Shown one piece after another: positions 34,492 to 43,065 of a stretch of 64,000 nucleotides of DNA (positions are counted from its first letter, which is position 1; each line of letters opens with the position of its first letter). Under the pieces are notes generated by a model. It searched no databases. It was not told where the DNA came from and was given only the letters and a program-made list of their open reading frames with translations. The stretch covers positions 2,728,001 through 2,792,000 of the forward strand of contig NZ_CP029487.1 in NCBI RefSeq assembly GCF_002441855.2, read 5' to 3'. Source of the DNA: Eubacterium maltosivorans (GTDB lineage Bacteria > Bacillota > Clostridia > Eubacteriales > Eubacteriaceae). Both the position numbers and the translations under genes were made by a program.

Positions 34492-35344
34492 AGCGCTCTT
34501 CCTCGGTCAAATCCTTCAAATCGATGCCGGACATGGCTTTTCCAAGGCCCTCGCTGACCTCAGCCAGAATTTCCGGATCATTGTAACAGGCCGTTGCCTT
34601 GACAATGGCCTTTCCAACCTTCTCGGGATTCTCCGACTTGAAAATACCTGATCCCACAAAAACACCCTCACTGCCAAGCTGCATCATAAGGGCTGCATCT
34701 GCCGGTGTCGCGATACCGCCAGCGGAAAAATTAACCACAGGCAGCCTGCCGCTTTCATGGACTTCACACACCAGATCGTACGGCGCCTCAATTTCCTTGG
34801 CATAGGCCATCAGCTCTTCTCTGCGCATTCCGGCCATCTGGCGCATATCCGCCTGAATGGTCCGCATATGGCGCACTGCCTCGACGACGTTACCAGTGCC
34901 TGCCTCACCCTTTGTACGGATCATAGAAGCACCTTCCCCGATACGGCGCAACGCCTCCCCAAGGTTTCTCGCACCACATACAAAGGGAACCTTAAATGCG
35001 GTTTTGTCAATGTGAAAGCTTTCATCCGCAGGCGTCAGGACTTCACTTTCGTCGATATAGTCGATTCCCAATGATTCAAGGATCTGCGCTTCAGCGATAT
35101 GACCGATCCGCACCTTCGCCATAACCGGAATAGTCACTGCCTCCTGGATTTCCTTAATCATCTTTGGGTCGCTCATTCTGGCGACGCCGCCCTCCTTTCG
35201 GATGTCTGACGGAACCCGCTCCAGCGCCATAACCGCTACCGCCCCGCATTCCTGGGCGATTTTTGCCTCCTCCGGTGTAGTGACATCCATAATCACTCCG
35301 CCTTTAAACATTTGAGCCAGATTTTTATTTAATTCATTTGTCAT
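34472..35344 (-). CDS. pdxS: Pyridoxal 5'-phosphate synthase subunit PdxS
   Basis: The 290-residue (beta/alpha)8 synthase that builds PLP from ribose 5-phosphate, glyceraldehyde 3-phosphate and PdxT-derived ammonia. The start at 35344 is chosen because GGAG precedes it and [16 protein letters not shown] is the usual N terminus; the frame opens 27 codons earlier. GGVIMDV, the catalytic Lys regions and [19 protein letters not shown] are present. It forms an operon with pdxT and is divergent from a pdxR-like MocR gene. Confidence 0.96.
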   Translation of the reverse strand: MTNELNKNLAQMFKGGVIMDVTTPEEAKIAQECGAVAVMALERVPSDIRKEGGVARMSDPKMIKEIQEAVTIPVMAKVRIGHIAEAQILESLGIDYIDESEVLTPADESFHIDKTAFKVPFVCGARNLGEALRRIGEGASMIRTKGEAGTGNVVEAVRHMRTIQADMRQMAGMRREELMAYAKEIEAPYDLVCEVHESGRLPVVNFSAGGIATPADAALMMQLGSEGVFVGSGIFKSENPEKVGKAIVKATACYNDPEILAEVSEGLGKAMSGIDLKDLTEEERYAGRGW

Positions 35345-35370
35345 GATTTTTCTCCAATTTATATTTTTTA

Positions 35371-35427
35371 TTGACAGATATCTGTAAGCTTGGGTATTAT
35401 TATAGTTAAGAACTGACTCCTGCACAA
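35371..35427. promoter_or_regulatory. Overlapping divergent promoters of pdxST and pdxR-like gene
   Basis: Plus strand: TTGACA (35371-35376), 18-base spacer, TATTAT (35395-35400) for the regulator. Minus strand: TTGTGC (35427-35422), 17-base spacer, TATAAT (35404-35399) for pdxST. The two -10 elements overlap, so polymerase at one excludes the other. Confidence 0.65.
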
Positions 35428-35469
35428 TAACCAGATTTAAAATAATTAATAGTATCAGATTGGAGAATT

Positions 35470-36888
35470 ATGTTAACCTTTATTCTGAATCCCGATCACG
35501 AAATTCCACTGTATCAGCAGCTATACAGCTTTATCCGAAAGGAAATCGAAACCGGCAGGCTGCAGCCCGGTGAAAAACTGACCTCAAAAAGAAAGCTGGC
35601 CGCCCACCTGAAAATAAGCCAAAATACTGTGGCCACAGCCTATGAGCAGCTGGCTGCAGAGGGTTATATTATATCTAAGCCCAAGAGCGGTTACTACGTG
35701 GCGGTTTTGGAGGACATGCTGCCCGATATACCAAAAAATCCTCCTGAGGCAGCGGTTCACTCAGACGAAAAGCCCAAGCGTGAGCAGTGGCTTTATGACT
35801 TTAAAACCAATACTGTTGACGCCAACTTCTTTCCTTTCCCAACTTGGGCAAAAATCTCACGGGAAATCCTCCACAACCGCAACCGCAATCTGCTGAGGGC
35901 CGTAGATCCCAGGGGGTATTATCCCCTGAGAAAGGCCATCGCGGACTATGTGCACCAGTACCGCGGGGTCAACTGCACGCCGGAGCAGATCATCATCGGC
36001 GCCGGCTCGGAATATCTGCTGGGACTTGCGGTGCAGCTTCTCGGGCGGAAAAGCCGCTACGCGGTGGAAAATCCCAATTACAACAAGGTTTACAAGGTTA
36101 TTAAAAGTAACGGCGCAGACGTGAGCCTTATGTCCCTGGACGATGACGGTGTATCCATGGAAAGCCTGAAAAATTCCGGTGCGGATATCCTCCATCTTAC
36201 ACCGTCCCACCAGTTTCCATTAGGCATTGTCATGCCTGTGGGCCGGCGCATGGCACTGCTGAAATGGGCGCTGGAGTCTCCGGAGCGCTATATTCTCGAG
36301 GATGACTATGACAGTGAGTTTCGTTTTAACGGTCGCCCGATTCCTGCCCTGCAGGGACTGGACACCGCAGATAAGGTCATTTATTTTAACACCTTTACCC
36401 GGAGTCTCGCGCCCTCCATGCGTATCTCATACATGATTCTGCCCGAGCGGCTGCTCCACAGCTACTGTGAGGATTTTTCCTTTTACTCCTCCACTGTTGC
36501 CCGCTTTGAGCAGCATACCCTGCACCAGTTTATGGAGGACGGCCATTTTGAGCGTCATTTAAGCCGGATGCGTAAAATTTACAAGGTGCGGCGGAATAAA
36601 ATGCTGGAATGTATCCGCAGGCTGCCCATGGCGGATAAAATAGAAATCTCCGGTGAAAACGCTGGGCTTCATCTGCTGCTGAAATTTGATCCGCCCTGTA
36701 CTGAGGAAGCCCTTGTCGAACGGGCAAAGGCTGCAGGTATCCGGGTCTACGGACTGTCAGAATATTATATTGAGTCAGATATTAAAATGCCCCGTAACGT
36801 CATCGTCTTGGGCTACGCCAGCTTTACTGAAGAAGAAATCGAGAATGCTGTGGCGCTTTTAGGTCATGCCTGGAGCGCGATTTACTGA
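35470..36888 (+). CDS. pdxR: MocR-family GntR/aminotransferase regulator, PdxR-like
   Basis: A 472-residue fusion: an N-terminal GntR winged helix (about 10-80, with LKISQNTVATAYEQLAAEGY) and a C-terminal fold-type I aminotransferase-like domain (about 110-470) that binds PLP. In related species PdxR activates pdxST when PLP is low and represses itself. The divergent arrangement with pdxST and the face-to-face promoters support that role here. GGAGAATT precedes the ATG. The gene is followed by acylphosphatase after only ten bases, so the two may share a transcript. Confidence 0.9.
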   Translation: MLTFILNPDHEIPLYQQLYSFIRKEIETGRLQPGEKLTSKRKLAAHLKISQNTVATAYEQLAAEGYIISKPKSGYYVAVLEDMLPDIPKNPPEAAVHSDEKPKREQWLYDFKTNTVDANFFPFPTWAKISREILHNRNRNLLRAVDPRGYYPLRKAIADYVHQYRGVNCTPEQIIIGAGSEYLLGLAVQLLGRKSRYAVENPNYNKVYKVIKSNGADVSLMSLDDDGVSMESLKNSGADILHLTPSHQFPLGIVMPVGRRMALLKWALESPERYILEDDYDSEFRFNGRPIPALQGLDTADKVIYFNTFTRSLAPSMRISYMILPERLLHSYCEDFSFYSSTVARFEQHTLHQFMEDGHFERHLSRMRKIYKVRRNKMLECIRRLPMADKIEISGENAGLHLLLKFDPPCTEEALVERAKAAGIRVYGLSEYYIESDIKMPRNVIVLGYASFTEEEIENAVALLGHAWSAIY

Positions 36889-36898
36889 GGAGAAAACT

Positions 36899-37168
36899 AT
36901 GAAGCGTTATTATATCATTGTTGAGGGCCGTGTTCAGGGCGTCGGCTTCCGGTATTTTGTCCAGTCCATTGCAGCAGGTTATGGCCTGACTGGCTGGGTC
37001 CGCAATTTGGACAACGGAATGGTGGATATGGAAGTCCAGGGTGAGGAAGCTCTGATTCATAAGTTTATGGTCGCTGTCCGAAAAGGCAACCATTTTATAC
37101 GTGTGGATGACTATTCCATGAAACCCATCGCTCTGGGAGTGGATGGCAAATTTAAAATAAAGTATTAA
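36899..37168 (+). CDS. acyP: Acylphosphatase
   Basis: A small 89-residue enzyme that hydrolyses acyl phosphates such as carbamoyl or acetyl phosphate. The start at 36899 is supported by TGAGGAG before it and by the family N terminus MKRYYIIVEGRVQGVGFRY; the longer frame overlaps the regulator gene. VQGVGFR contains the catalytic Arg, and GWVRNLDNGMVDM holds the catalytic Asn. A bidirectional terminator follows. Confidence 0.94.
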   Translation: MKRYYIIVEGRVQGVGFRYFVQSIAAGYGLTGWVRNLDNGMVDMEVQGEEALIHKFMVAVRKGNHFIRVDDYSMKPIALGVDGKFKIKY

Positions 37169-37203
37169 AAAAACACCGGAATCTAAAGATTCTGGTGTTT
37201 TTT
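37166..37203. terminator. Bidirectional terminator
   Basis: ACACCGGAATC and GATTCTGGTGT arms with A and T runs, between acylphosphatase and the convergent rpsR. Confidence 0.9.
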
Positions 37204-37210
37204 ATGCTTT

Positions 37211-37438
37211 TTAGTTGTTAGATGTGTATGGTAATAATGCAATATTACGTGCACGTTTAACAGCTTCGGTTACCTTACGCTGATGTTTTGCGCAGGTTCC
37301 AGTAGCTCTTCTTGGTAAGATTTTGCCACGTTCAGAAATGTATTTCTTTAACGTAGCCACATCTTTATAATCGACTTCTGTTTCATGTCTTTCACAGAAT
37401 TCGCATACTTTTCTTCTTCTTTTAAACGGTTTTGGCAT
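37211..37438 (-). CDS. rpsR: 30S ribosomal protein S18
   Basis: A 75-residue basic ribosomal protein. [20 protein letters not shown] is a cysteine-containing S18 N terminus, retaining two cysteines of a zinc ribbon, and the [20 protein letters not shown] block is the 16S-binding core. AGGAGG precedes the ATG. Last gene of the rpsF-ssb-rpsR operon, with S6 and S18 forming a heterodimer on the platform of the small subunit. Confidence 0.98.
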   Translation of the reverse strand: MPKPFKRRRKVCEFCERHETEVDYKDVATLKKYISERGKILPRRATGTCAKHQRKVTEAVKRARNIALLPYTSNN

Positions 37439-37455
37439 TGTTTTATCCTCCTATC

Positions 37456-37920
37456 TTAAAAAGGTACTTCGTCATCGTCTGCCATCAAATGGAAATCGTC
37501 ATCGAAATCTAAAGGCATATTATTGGCTGGCTGCGGTGCTGCTTTTGCCGGCGCCTGATTGTAGCCGCCACCAAAATTATCATTATAACCGCTTCCGCCG
37601 CCATCATTTTTACTACCGATAAAATCAAATTCTTCCAGAACAACCTCTGTCACGTAACGTTTAGAGCCATCCTGAGCGTCGTAGGAACGGGACTGTAATC
37701 TTCCGGTCAGAGCGATTTGTCTGCCCTTGCCAAGATACTGGCAAATGACTTCAGCCTGTCTTCCCCATGCAACAATATTGAAAAAGTCTGCGGTTGGCTG
37801 ACCTTCCTGTTTGAACCGTCTGTCAACAGCTAAAGAAAAAGTCGCTACTGATTTTCCGGTATTGGTTGTGCGCAGTTCAGGGTCTCTTGCTAATCTTCCT
37901 ACTAAAATTACTTTATTCAC
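37456..37920 (-). CDS. ssb: Single-stranded DNA-binding protein
   Basis: A 154-residue SSB that coats single-stranded DNA at forks and recruits repair proteins. It starts at GTG with AGAGG upstream. The OB-fold covers residues 1-105 (MNKVILVGRLARDPELRTT, FNIVAWGRQAE), followed by a Gly/Asn/Ala-rich linker and the acidic tip DDDEVPF that binds partner proteins. Location between rpsF and rpsR is conserved among Firmicutes. Confidence 0.97.
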   Translation of the reverse strand: MNKVILVGRLARDPELRTTNTGKSVATFSLAVDRRFKQEGQPTADFFNIVAWGRQAEVICQYLGKGRQIALTGRLQSRSYDAQDGSKRYVTEVVLEEFDFIGSKNDGGGSGYNDNFGGGYNQAPAKAAPQPANNMPLDFDDDFHLMADDDEVPF

Positions 37921-37930
37921 GGTTTAACCT

Positions 37931-38218
37931 CTATTTTTCTTTTTTAACGATGATGCTTCTGATGAACTCTTCATTCATCTTGAATAAGTAGTCAAGGCTG
38001 TCTAATACAGACTGTTCAGCTTTGAATTCAATCACAACATAGTAACCTTCGGTATACTTTTTGTCGATTTCGTAAGCTAACTTTCTTTTACCCCATTCAT
38101 CAACAGTTCCAACTTCACCTGCTGCTGCAATGGCGCCTTTAACCTTCTCAATCCAGGAATCTGTAACTTCCTTTTCTAATTCAGGTTGTAAAACAAATAC
38201 TGTTTCGTAAGCTCTCAT
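37931..38218 (-). CDS. rpsF: 30S ribosomal protein S6
   Basis: A 95-residue S6 protein. The start at 38218 follows AAGGAGG; a longer frame begins in the leader. MRAYETVFVLQPELEKEV and the YVVIEFKAEQSVLDSLD stretch are diagnostic. First gene of rpsF-ssb-rpsR. Its leader holds a small hairpin (GCGCA and TGCGC arms within 38220-38260) that might be the S6:S18 autoregulatory site; I could not see the conserved CCG bulge with certainty, so this is only a possibility. Confidence 0.97.
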   Translation of the reverse strand: MRAYETVFVLQPELEKEVTDSWIEKVKGAIAAAGEVGTVDEWGKRKLAYEIDKKYTEGYYVVIEFKAEQSVLDSLDYLFKMNEEFIRSIIVKKEK

Positions 38219-38304
38219 TTCATTCACCTCCTTGTGGACTATGGCGCACCGCTTCTGCAATGCGCAAGGGTACAGTTCAATAGTATATCATAAAAGTAAA
38301 AAAA

Positions 38305-38334
38305 AGCAAACTCTTTTTTAAAAAAGAATTTGCT
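38305..38334 (-). terminator. Terminator downstream of the parAB-mscS-DUF951 operon
   Basis: AGCAAACTCTTTTTT and AAAAAAGAATTTGCT arms; on the minus strand the stem is followed by a T run. It separates DUF951 from rpsF. Confidence 0.75.
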
Positions 38335-38389
38335 CAGAATTTCCTCCAGATAAAAGATGCAGTCTTGGCTATACCAGTTTATGCGTCTG

Positions 38390-38593
38390 CTATTGATCAT
38401 CCCCGTTGTGTTCAACAACTTTTTTAATCATCTTATTAAACTTGGACCGCGGCACAGTAACCATGTGCTCACAGCCTGTACATTTTAACTTGATTTCTCC
38501 TCCCATGCGAAGAATTTTCCAGTTATAGCTGCCACAGGGGTGTTTTTTCTTCAGCTCCACAATATCCCCAAGGCCATATTCCCTGTTTTCCAT
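38390..38593 (-). CDS. DUF951 family protein
   Basis: A 67-residue protein, close to the family length. It has GDIVELKKKHPCGS and an IKLKCTGCEHMV stretch; the three cysteines (one CG, one CxxC) suggest a small zinc-bound beta fold. DUF951 (YyzM in Bacillus) is regularly found beside mscS and parB near the origin. Function unknown, possibly nucleic-acid binding. It begins 12 bases after mscS ends and is the last gene of the operon. Confidence 0.88.
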   Translation of the reverse strand: MENREYGLGDIVELKKKHPCGSYNWKILRMGGEIKLKCTGCEHMVTVPRSKFNKMIKKVVEHNGDDQ

Positions 38594-38605
38594 ACAGGCT
38601 CCTTT

Positions 38606-39487
38606 CTATTTTTCCATAATTTGCGGCTTAGACTGTCCATTGGAATAGACAACGTATTTGCCATAAGGGATCTCGATTCCCTTCTCGTCAAAAACTTCCT
38701 TAATGCGTTTTCTGAGAGCAGTTTCCGCCTTTACCTTTCTGGCCGCGTCCTCGTCAGCAATGATGCGGATATTCATGGACGATGGGTCCATCCGGGTCAC
38801 ACCCAGTACCTCTGGCTTCCCGACAAACAACGTTTCGTTGGCGTTATAAACTTCCTCACAGATTTCCCGGAGAACAGAGAGTACATAATCAATATTTTCT
38901 TCATAGGCAACTCCGACGTCCACCACAGCCTTGATGGTTCCCTTAGAGTGGTTAATGAGCCGGTCGATTTTTCCGTTGTGGATAATAAACAGACCGCCAT
39001 CCATTTCCCGTATCGCCGTTGTCCGGACGCCGATGGTTTCCACCACCCCGTAGTGGTCATTATCAATGGTCACATAATCGCCCACAGAAAACTGGTTTTC
39101 AAAAATAATGACAAAACCGCTCATGACATCTTCCACCAGGCCCTGGGCGCCGAAACCAATGGCCAGAGTTCCAACTCCGGCAACCGCGAGAAGGGCCCCT
39201 ACGTCGGTGAAAAAGGATAAAACGGTCAATAGTTCCGTCAAGAGCAATGCCGTCCTTAAAAACGTCTTTAAAGCCTTTTTAAGGGTAAGTACTCTTTTTC
39301 GCTCTTGTGGTGTGATATTTTTCTTATTTTCATTGAAAAATTTATTGACCAGCCCATTGCTGACTTTGATGAGAATAAAAAAGACAATAATCGTGATGAC
39401 AACCGAAATGATTTTTTCAGTCAGCTCGCTCAGATCAATTCCACTCAGCAAATGCTGCCAGAGATCTCCAACATTTTCGTATACCAT
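38606..39487 (-). CDS. Small-conductance mechanosensitive channel (MscS family)
   Basis: A 293-residue MscS-type channel that releases solutes on hypo-osmotic shock. Three membrane segments lie in residues about 20-165; the pore helix carries the Gly/Ala-rich GALLAVAGVGTLAIGFGAQG; the cytoplasmic beta domain follows (FSVGDYVTIDNDHYGVVE). It is 12 bases upstream of DUF951 and 12 bases after cvpA. A release channel suits a cell that takes up betaines, but this location is common and unrelated to the amine cluster. Confidence 0.93.
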   Translation of the reverse strand: MVYENVGDLWQHLLSGIDLSELTEKIISVVITIIVFFILIKVSNGLVNKFFNENKKNITPQERKRVLTLKKALKTFLRTALLLTELLTVLSFFTDVGALLAVAGVGTLAIGFGAQGLVEDVMSGFVIIFENQFSVGDYVTIDNDHYGVVETIGVRTTAIREMDGGLFIIHNGKIDRLINHSKGTIKAVVDVGVAYEENIDYVLSVLREICEEVYNANETLFVGKPEVLGVTRMDPSSMNIRIIADEDAARKVKAETALRKRIKEVFDEKGIEIPYGKYVVYSNGQSKPQIMEK

Positions 39488-39499
39488 AAATCCTCCCTT

Positions 39500-40150
39500 C
39501 TAATGCAGATACAATGCTATCGGCCCGGTAAGGACACCATTCTTGACCAACTGTACAATGGCGACGTCCCCTGAAAAAATACCATAATATAATACGACGG
39601 CGATCACAATCACGGCGATCACCAGTCCAATGACTAGACCAATGGCAAGCCCCGCCACTCTATTGGCGGTGCCGATAACAGGCACGCGGTTCATTCCCTT
39701 TCCAATATGGCGGATAATGCCAAAGGCCGCGCTGCACAACAGCAGCAGAATCAGAAATACAAATCCGTTTGCAATCTGATAAATGACCGGCTGAAGTGCC
39801 TGATTGACAGCCTGGGCGGCTGCCGCACTGCCGGACAGCGCCGATGTGTCGGTAATGCCCGACAAAAAGTCAAGTCCTGCGATTCCCTGAAGATTTGTAA
39901 GCGCCTCACTTCCATACTGTCCTACAGCGTTTATGACATTTTGAGTGATGGCATCATTAATAAAATTTTTGACAGGCTCTACATTGAGCAGCCAGTTTGT
40001 TACCGGTGCTGAAAAAATCCTGGCTATGACAAAAGATGCAATAAATCCCGCCAGACCAATGAGCGTATTTATTGCACCTTTTATATAACCGATCATTCCA
40101 ACCCCGATCACCAGCACAATGCAGATGATGTCAAGAGTTGTCATATTCAT
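39500..40150 (-). CDS. CvpA family membrane protein
   Basis: A 216-residue protein with four or five membrane segments. TLDIICIVLVIGVGMIGYIKG and the central GLAGFIASFVIAR helix match the CvpA (colicin V production) family, whose molecular role is not settled. A hydrophilic central region (about 60-115) lies between two membrane blocks. AAGGAAATAAAT precedes the ATG; a second ATG two codons later could also serve. It sits between a membrane protein of unknown function and mscS in the origin-proximal operon. Confidence 0.82.
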   Translation of the reverse strand: MNMTTLDIICIVLVIGVGMIGYIKGAINTLIGLAGFIASFVIARIFSAPVTNWLLNVEPVKNFINDAITQNVINAVGQYGSEALTNLQGIAGLDFLSGITDTSALSGSAAAAQAVNQALQPVIYQIANGFVFLILLLLCSAAFGIIRHIGKGMNRVPVIGTANRVAGLAIGLVIGLVIAVIVIAVVLYYGIFSGDVAIVQLVKNGVLTGPIALYLH

Positions 40151-40152
40151 AT

Positions 40153-41229
40153 TTATTTCCTTTTATTTTTATCATTCTGAGACATCAGCTTACGGATATG
40201 TTCCAGCTCTGCTGTGATATCCTGTGTTTCTGATTTTTCTCTGTCAAGCACGTTATCTTTTTCACGTGGCGCTCTTCCCGGCTGCTTCGCTGCCTTAAGG
40301 CCTCTTTGGGTTTCAGCTATGGCGCGGTTAACTGCTTCAGTATCAATTTCATCGATCAGGCCTTTTTCCACATGATCCAGAATTTCTTCTGTTTCTCCAG
40401 AAGGGCCAGCAGCATCAGCCATCTTGTCCTCAAGATTTTCCCTCTTACGCCGTTCTGCTTCTTCAAGCATTTCATCGGTTATGACGGAAAAAGCTTCGGT
40501 ATAAATAATCTGCGGCTGATCATCGTCATCGCCAAATGGATCTTTTGGGTCAGCCTTTTTAGGCTGCTGCTTTGGCGGTACTTTTTTCTTTGGTTTCTGC
40601 GGCGCTGCCTGCTGGCTGGCCGCGGGTCTTCTTTTTTTATTATATGGCTCAATGACCTTTTCAACACTGATCTGTTCTTTTTCTTTTTCACGTCTTTCCG
40701 CACGCTCGCGCAGCTTTTTACGTCTCCCTGAGCCCATGGCAATACCAATACTCTGGAAAACAACAACCAGTATCAGGCAGATAACAAAGTACACAATAAT
40801 GGGAATGGCTGAGCCGACAAAGTGATAGATTAATCCATAGGGTAAATACCAGAAAATCGTCGGTGCCACCAGAAAGGTGAACTCATTCCAGGCGCTGGTG
40901 AAGTTTGTTCCAGGCGCTGCGTAAATCACAACAGTGGATACGATGGTAAAGACCAGTATGGGCAGAAGACTAAAAAATATGTATTTTGCATAGCTCCCAT
41001 CCTGGTGACTTGCCGGATTTCTGAACAAAAACCAGTTCAGGAATATCCAGTAAACTGCTGTTATCACCAACTCGATGGCGCCAAACCAGAGCTTATAGTT
41101 GCCATCATTTCCTATAAGATCTAGAACATTTTTCAATATCAGAACAAGCACGATATAAATCAGGTTGCCGAGCAGCGCTGTCTCTATCGGGCTCATCCTT
41201 TTTTTAATGTGATAATTATTCTGATTCAT
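40153..41229 (-). CDS. Membrane protein of unknown function with long charged cytoplasmic tail
   Basis: I do not recognise a family. The preferred start at 41229 (GGGAG five bases upstream) gives 358 residues and overlaps parB by 14 bases; the frame opens seven codons earlier. Residues about 15-165 hold five hydrophobic segments. Residues about 170-358 are very hydrophilic: an Arg/Lys/Glu helix (GSGRRKKLRERAERREKEKE), a Lys/Pro/Gln-rich stretch (QKPKKKVPPKQQPKK), an acidic patch (FGDDDD) and further Glu-rich helices. Position directly behind parAB and overlapping parB suggests a link to chromosome segregation or membrane anchoring, by inference only. Confidence 0.75.
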   Translation of the reverse strand: MNQNNYHIKKRMSPIETALLGNLIYIVLVLILKNVLDLIGNDGNYKLWFGAIELVITAVYWIFLNWFLFRNPASHQDGSYAKYIFFSLLPILVFTIVSTVVIYAAPGTNFTSAWNEFTFLVAPTIFWYLPYGLIYHFVGSAIPIIVYFVICLILVVVFQSIGIAMGSGRRKKLRERAERREKEKEQISVEKVIEPYNKKRRPAASQQAAPQKPKKKVPPKQQPKKADPKDPFGDDDDQPQIIYTEAFSVITDEMLEEAERRKRENLEDKMADAAGPSGETEEILDHVEKGLIDEIDTEAVNRAIAETQRGLKAAKQPGRAPREKDNVLDREKSETQDITAELEHIRKLMSQNDKNKRK

Positions 41230-42115
41230 CATTACTCCCGTCATTTTCATATCCCAAAAGGTCCAGAATACGGTTCAGATCTTCTGTAGAATAGTACTCC
41301 AGCTCGATCTTCCCCTTATCCTTTTTCCCGGAGATTTTTACTTTGGTGGCAAATTTCTGCTTTAATCCATCCTCCACTGCGGTAATATACGGATTTTTTT
41401 CAGACTTTGCCTTCTCCTCCTTCGGAGGATTCTTCAGCAGCTTCACCTTTCTTTCGGTTTCACGTACGCTGAGTTTTTTATCAATAATCTCTTCACACAG
41501 TGCTTCCATCTGCTTCTGATCTTCCAGTGACAAAAGAGCTCTTGCATGGCCTGAACTGATATGGTCGTCAAGAACTTCTTGCCGCACCTTATCCGGAAGA
41601 TTCAAAAGCCGCATAGTGTTGGTAATAGCCGCCCGGCTTTTACCGATACGGATACCGATCTCACCCTGTGTCAGATTGAAATGCTCCATAAGCGCGCCAT
41701 AGGCCTCGGCTTCCTCGATAGCATTCAGGTCCTCTCGCTGAACATTTTCGATGAGTGCAAGCTCCATAACATCTTTTGCCGGCAGGTCTTTCACAATAAC
41801 CGGAACCTCTTTCAGCCCAGCCATGGTTGCTGCCCGCCAGCGGCGCTCCCCTGCAATAATGGTATAGCCGTTATTTTCCGGCCTTACCACCAATGGCTGA
41901 AGAATACCATGCTCCTTAATGGAAGCGGCCAGTTCTTCCAGTTTTTCCCGATTAAATTTTTTACGGGGTTGGTCGGCATTTGGTCTTATCTTATTGATCT
42001 GGAGAAAAAAGACCAGCTTTCCGGCATTATCAGCATCACTGTTGTCAATGCTCATAAAGCTTTCATCGGGAATTAATGCCTTCAAACCCTTTCCTAATCC
42101 TCTGCTTTTCGCCAT
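41216..42115 (-). CDS. parB: Chromosome partitioning protein ParB
   Basis: A 299-residue CTP-dependent DNA clamp that loads at parS and spreads. The ParB/Srx N domain (about 35-125) has the CTP motifs GERRWRA and ENVQRED. The helix-turn-helix that reads parS includes GKSRAAITN. At the four positions that distinguish ParB from Noc it has Arg161, Thr167, Asn172 and Gly189, the ParB pattern except Asn in place of Ala. The C-terminal dimerisation domain ends in DLNRILDLLGY. It follows parA by three bases. Two perfect parS sites are nearby. Confidence 0.96.
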   Translation of the reverse strand: MAKSRGLGKGLKALIPDESFMSIDNSDADNAGKLVFFLQINKIRPNADQPRKKFNREKLEELAASIKEHGILQPLVVRPENNGYTIIAGERRWRAATMAGLKEVPVIVKDLPAKDVMELALIENVQREDLNAIEEAEAYGALMEHFNLTQGEIGIRIGKSRAAITNTMRLLNLPDKVRQEVLDDHISSGHARALLSLEDQKQMEALCEEIIDKKLSVRETERKVKLLKNPPKEEKAKSEKNPYITAVEDGLKQKFATKVKISGKKDKGKIELEYYSTEDLNRILDLLGYENDGSNDESE

Positions 42116-42118
42116 GAT

Positions 42119-42883
42119 CTATTCCTGCCTTTTTATAAACTCTTGTGAAAATTCTGAATAGGCCTGAGAACCTTTTGAGTTGATCGCATATTCAAAAATT
42201 GTCTGACCATAGCTCGGCGCTTCCGCCAGCCGGACATTTCTCGGAATATAGGTATTATACACTTTGTCCTTGAAATATTCCTTTACTTCATCCACAACCT
42301 GAAGCGAAAGATTGGTACGGCCGTCGTACATGGTCATTAAAACGCCCTCAATTTCCAGCTTGGGGTTTAGCCCTTTTTTTACAAGCCCGACGGTATTCAT
42401 CAGCTGACCAACCCCCTCCAGCGCATAGAACTCACACTGGATCGGTATCAAGACTGAATCGGAGGCTGCCAGAGCATTGATGGTTAAAAGCCCCAGGGAC
42501 GGCGGACAATCAATGAAAATAAAATCATAAAAATCCTGAACACTCTCAAGGCTGTGTTTTAATCTCAGCTCACGCTGACTCATGTTTGTCAGTTCAATTT
42601 CACTTCCCGCCAGTTCAAGATTAGATGGGAGGATGTGAAGGTTTTTGTACGAGGTTGTCAGGATAATCTCTTTGGGATCATCCCCGACAATGAGCGCGTC
42701 ATAAATACTTTTTTCCAGCTCATTTTTATTGATGCCGAAGCCACTGCTTGTATTCCCCTGGGGATCGGTATCAACGGTCAGTACTTTATAATTCATCATG
42801 CTTAACGCAGTGGTGAGATTCATGGTTGTCGTTGTCTTTCCGACACCACCCTTTTGATTAAAAATCGCAATAGTTTTTGCCAT
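42119..42883 (-). CDS. parA: Chromosome partitioning ATPase ParA (Soj)
   Basis: A 254-residue deviant-Walker ATPase that binds DNA non-specifically and cooperates with ParB in origin segregation and DnaA control. The start at 42883 gives MAKTIAIFNQKGGVGKTTT, the intact deviant Walker A KGGVGKTT; the longer frame would translate the parS site. IDCPPSLGLLTINAL is Walker B. It forms an operon with parB. A perfect parS lies in its 5' leader, 20 bases before the start codon, so ParB binding may affect parAB expression. Confidence 0.97.
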   Translation of the reverse strand: MAKTIAIFNQKGGVGKTTTTMNLTTALSMMNYKVLTVDTDPQGNTSSGFGINKNELEKSIYDALIVGDDPKEIILTTSYKNLHILPSNLELAGSEIELTNMSQRELRLKHSLESVQDFYDFIFIDCPPSLGLLTINALAASDSVLIPIQCEFYALEGVGQLMNTVGLVKKGLNPKLEIEGVLMTMYDGRTNLSLQVVDEVKEYFKDKVYNTYIPRNVRLAEAPSYGQTIFEYAINSKGSQAYSEFSQEFIKRQE

Positions 42884-42902
42884 ATCAGGGTCCTTTCCAA
42901 TA

Positions 42903-42918
42903 TGTTTCACGTGAAACA
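42903..42918. promoter_or_regulatory. parS site upstream of parA
   Basis: TGTTTCACGTGAAACA, a perfect 16-base palindrome identical to the consensus parS. Confidence 0.97.
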
Positions 42919-43018
42919 TACATAATCTCGGCACAGTTTGTACTCTAATATTATAATAAACAACAGACTGGTTTGTCCATTTTTTATTGGTATCTTAATT
43001 ATTTTTTTGCATAAAAAT

Positions 43019-43039
43019 GCTTCTTCATCGTGAAGAAGC
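43019..43039 (-). terminator. Terminator of noc
   Basis: GCTTCTTCA and TGAAGAAGC arms; on the minus strand followed by ATTTTTAT. It lies between noc and parA, so parAB probably has its own promoter. Confidence 0.75.
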
Positions 43040-43065
43040 AAAATGTTTTTTAATTCTGTTACTCC

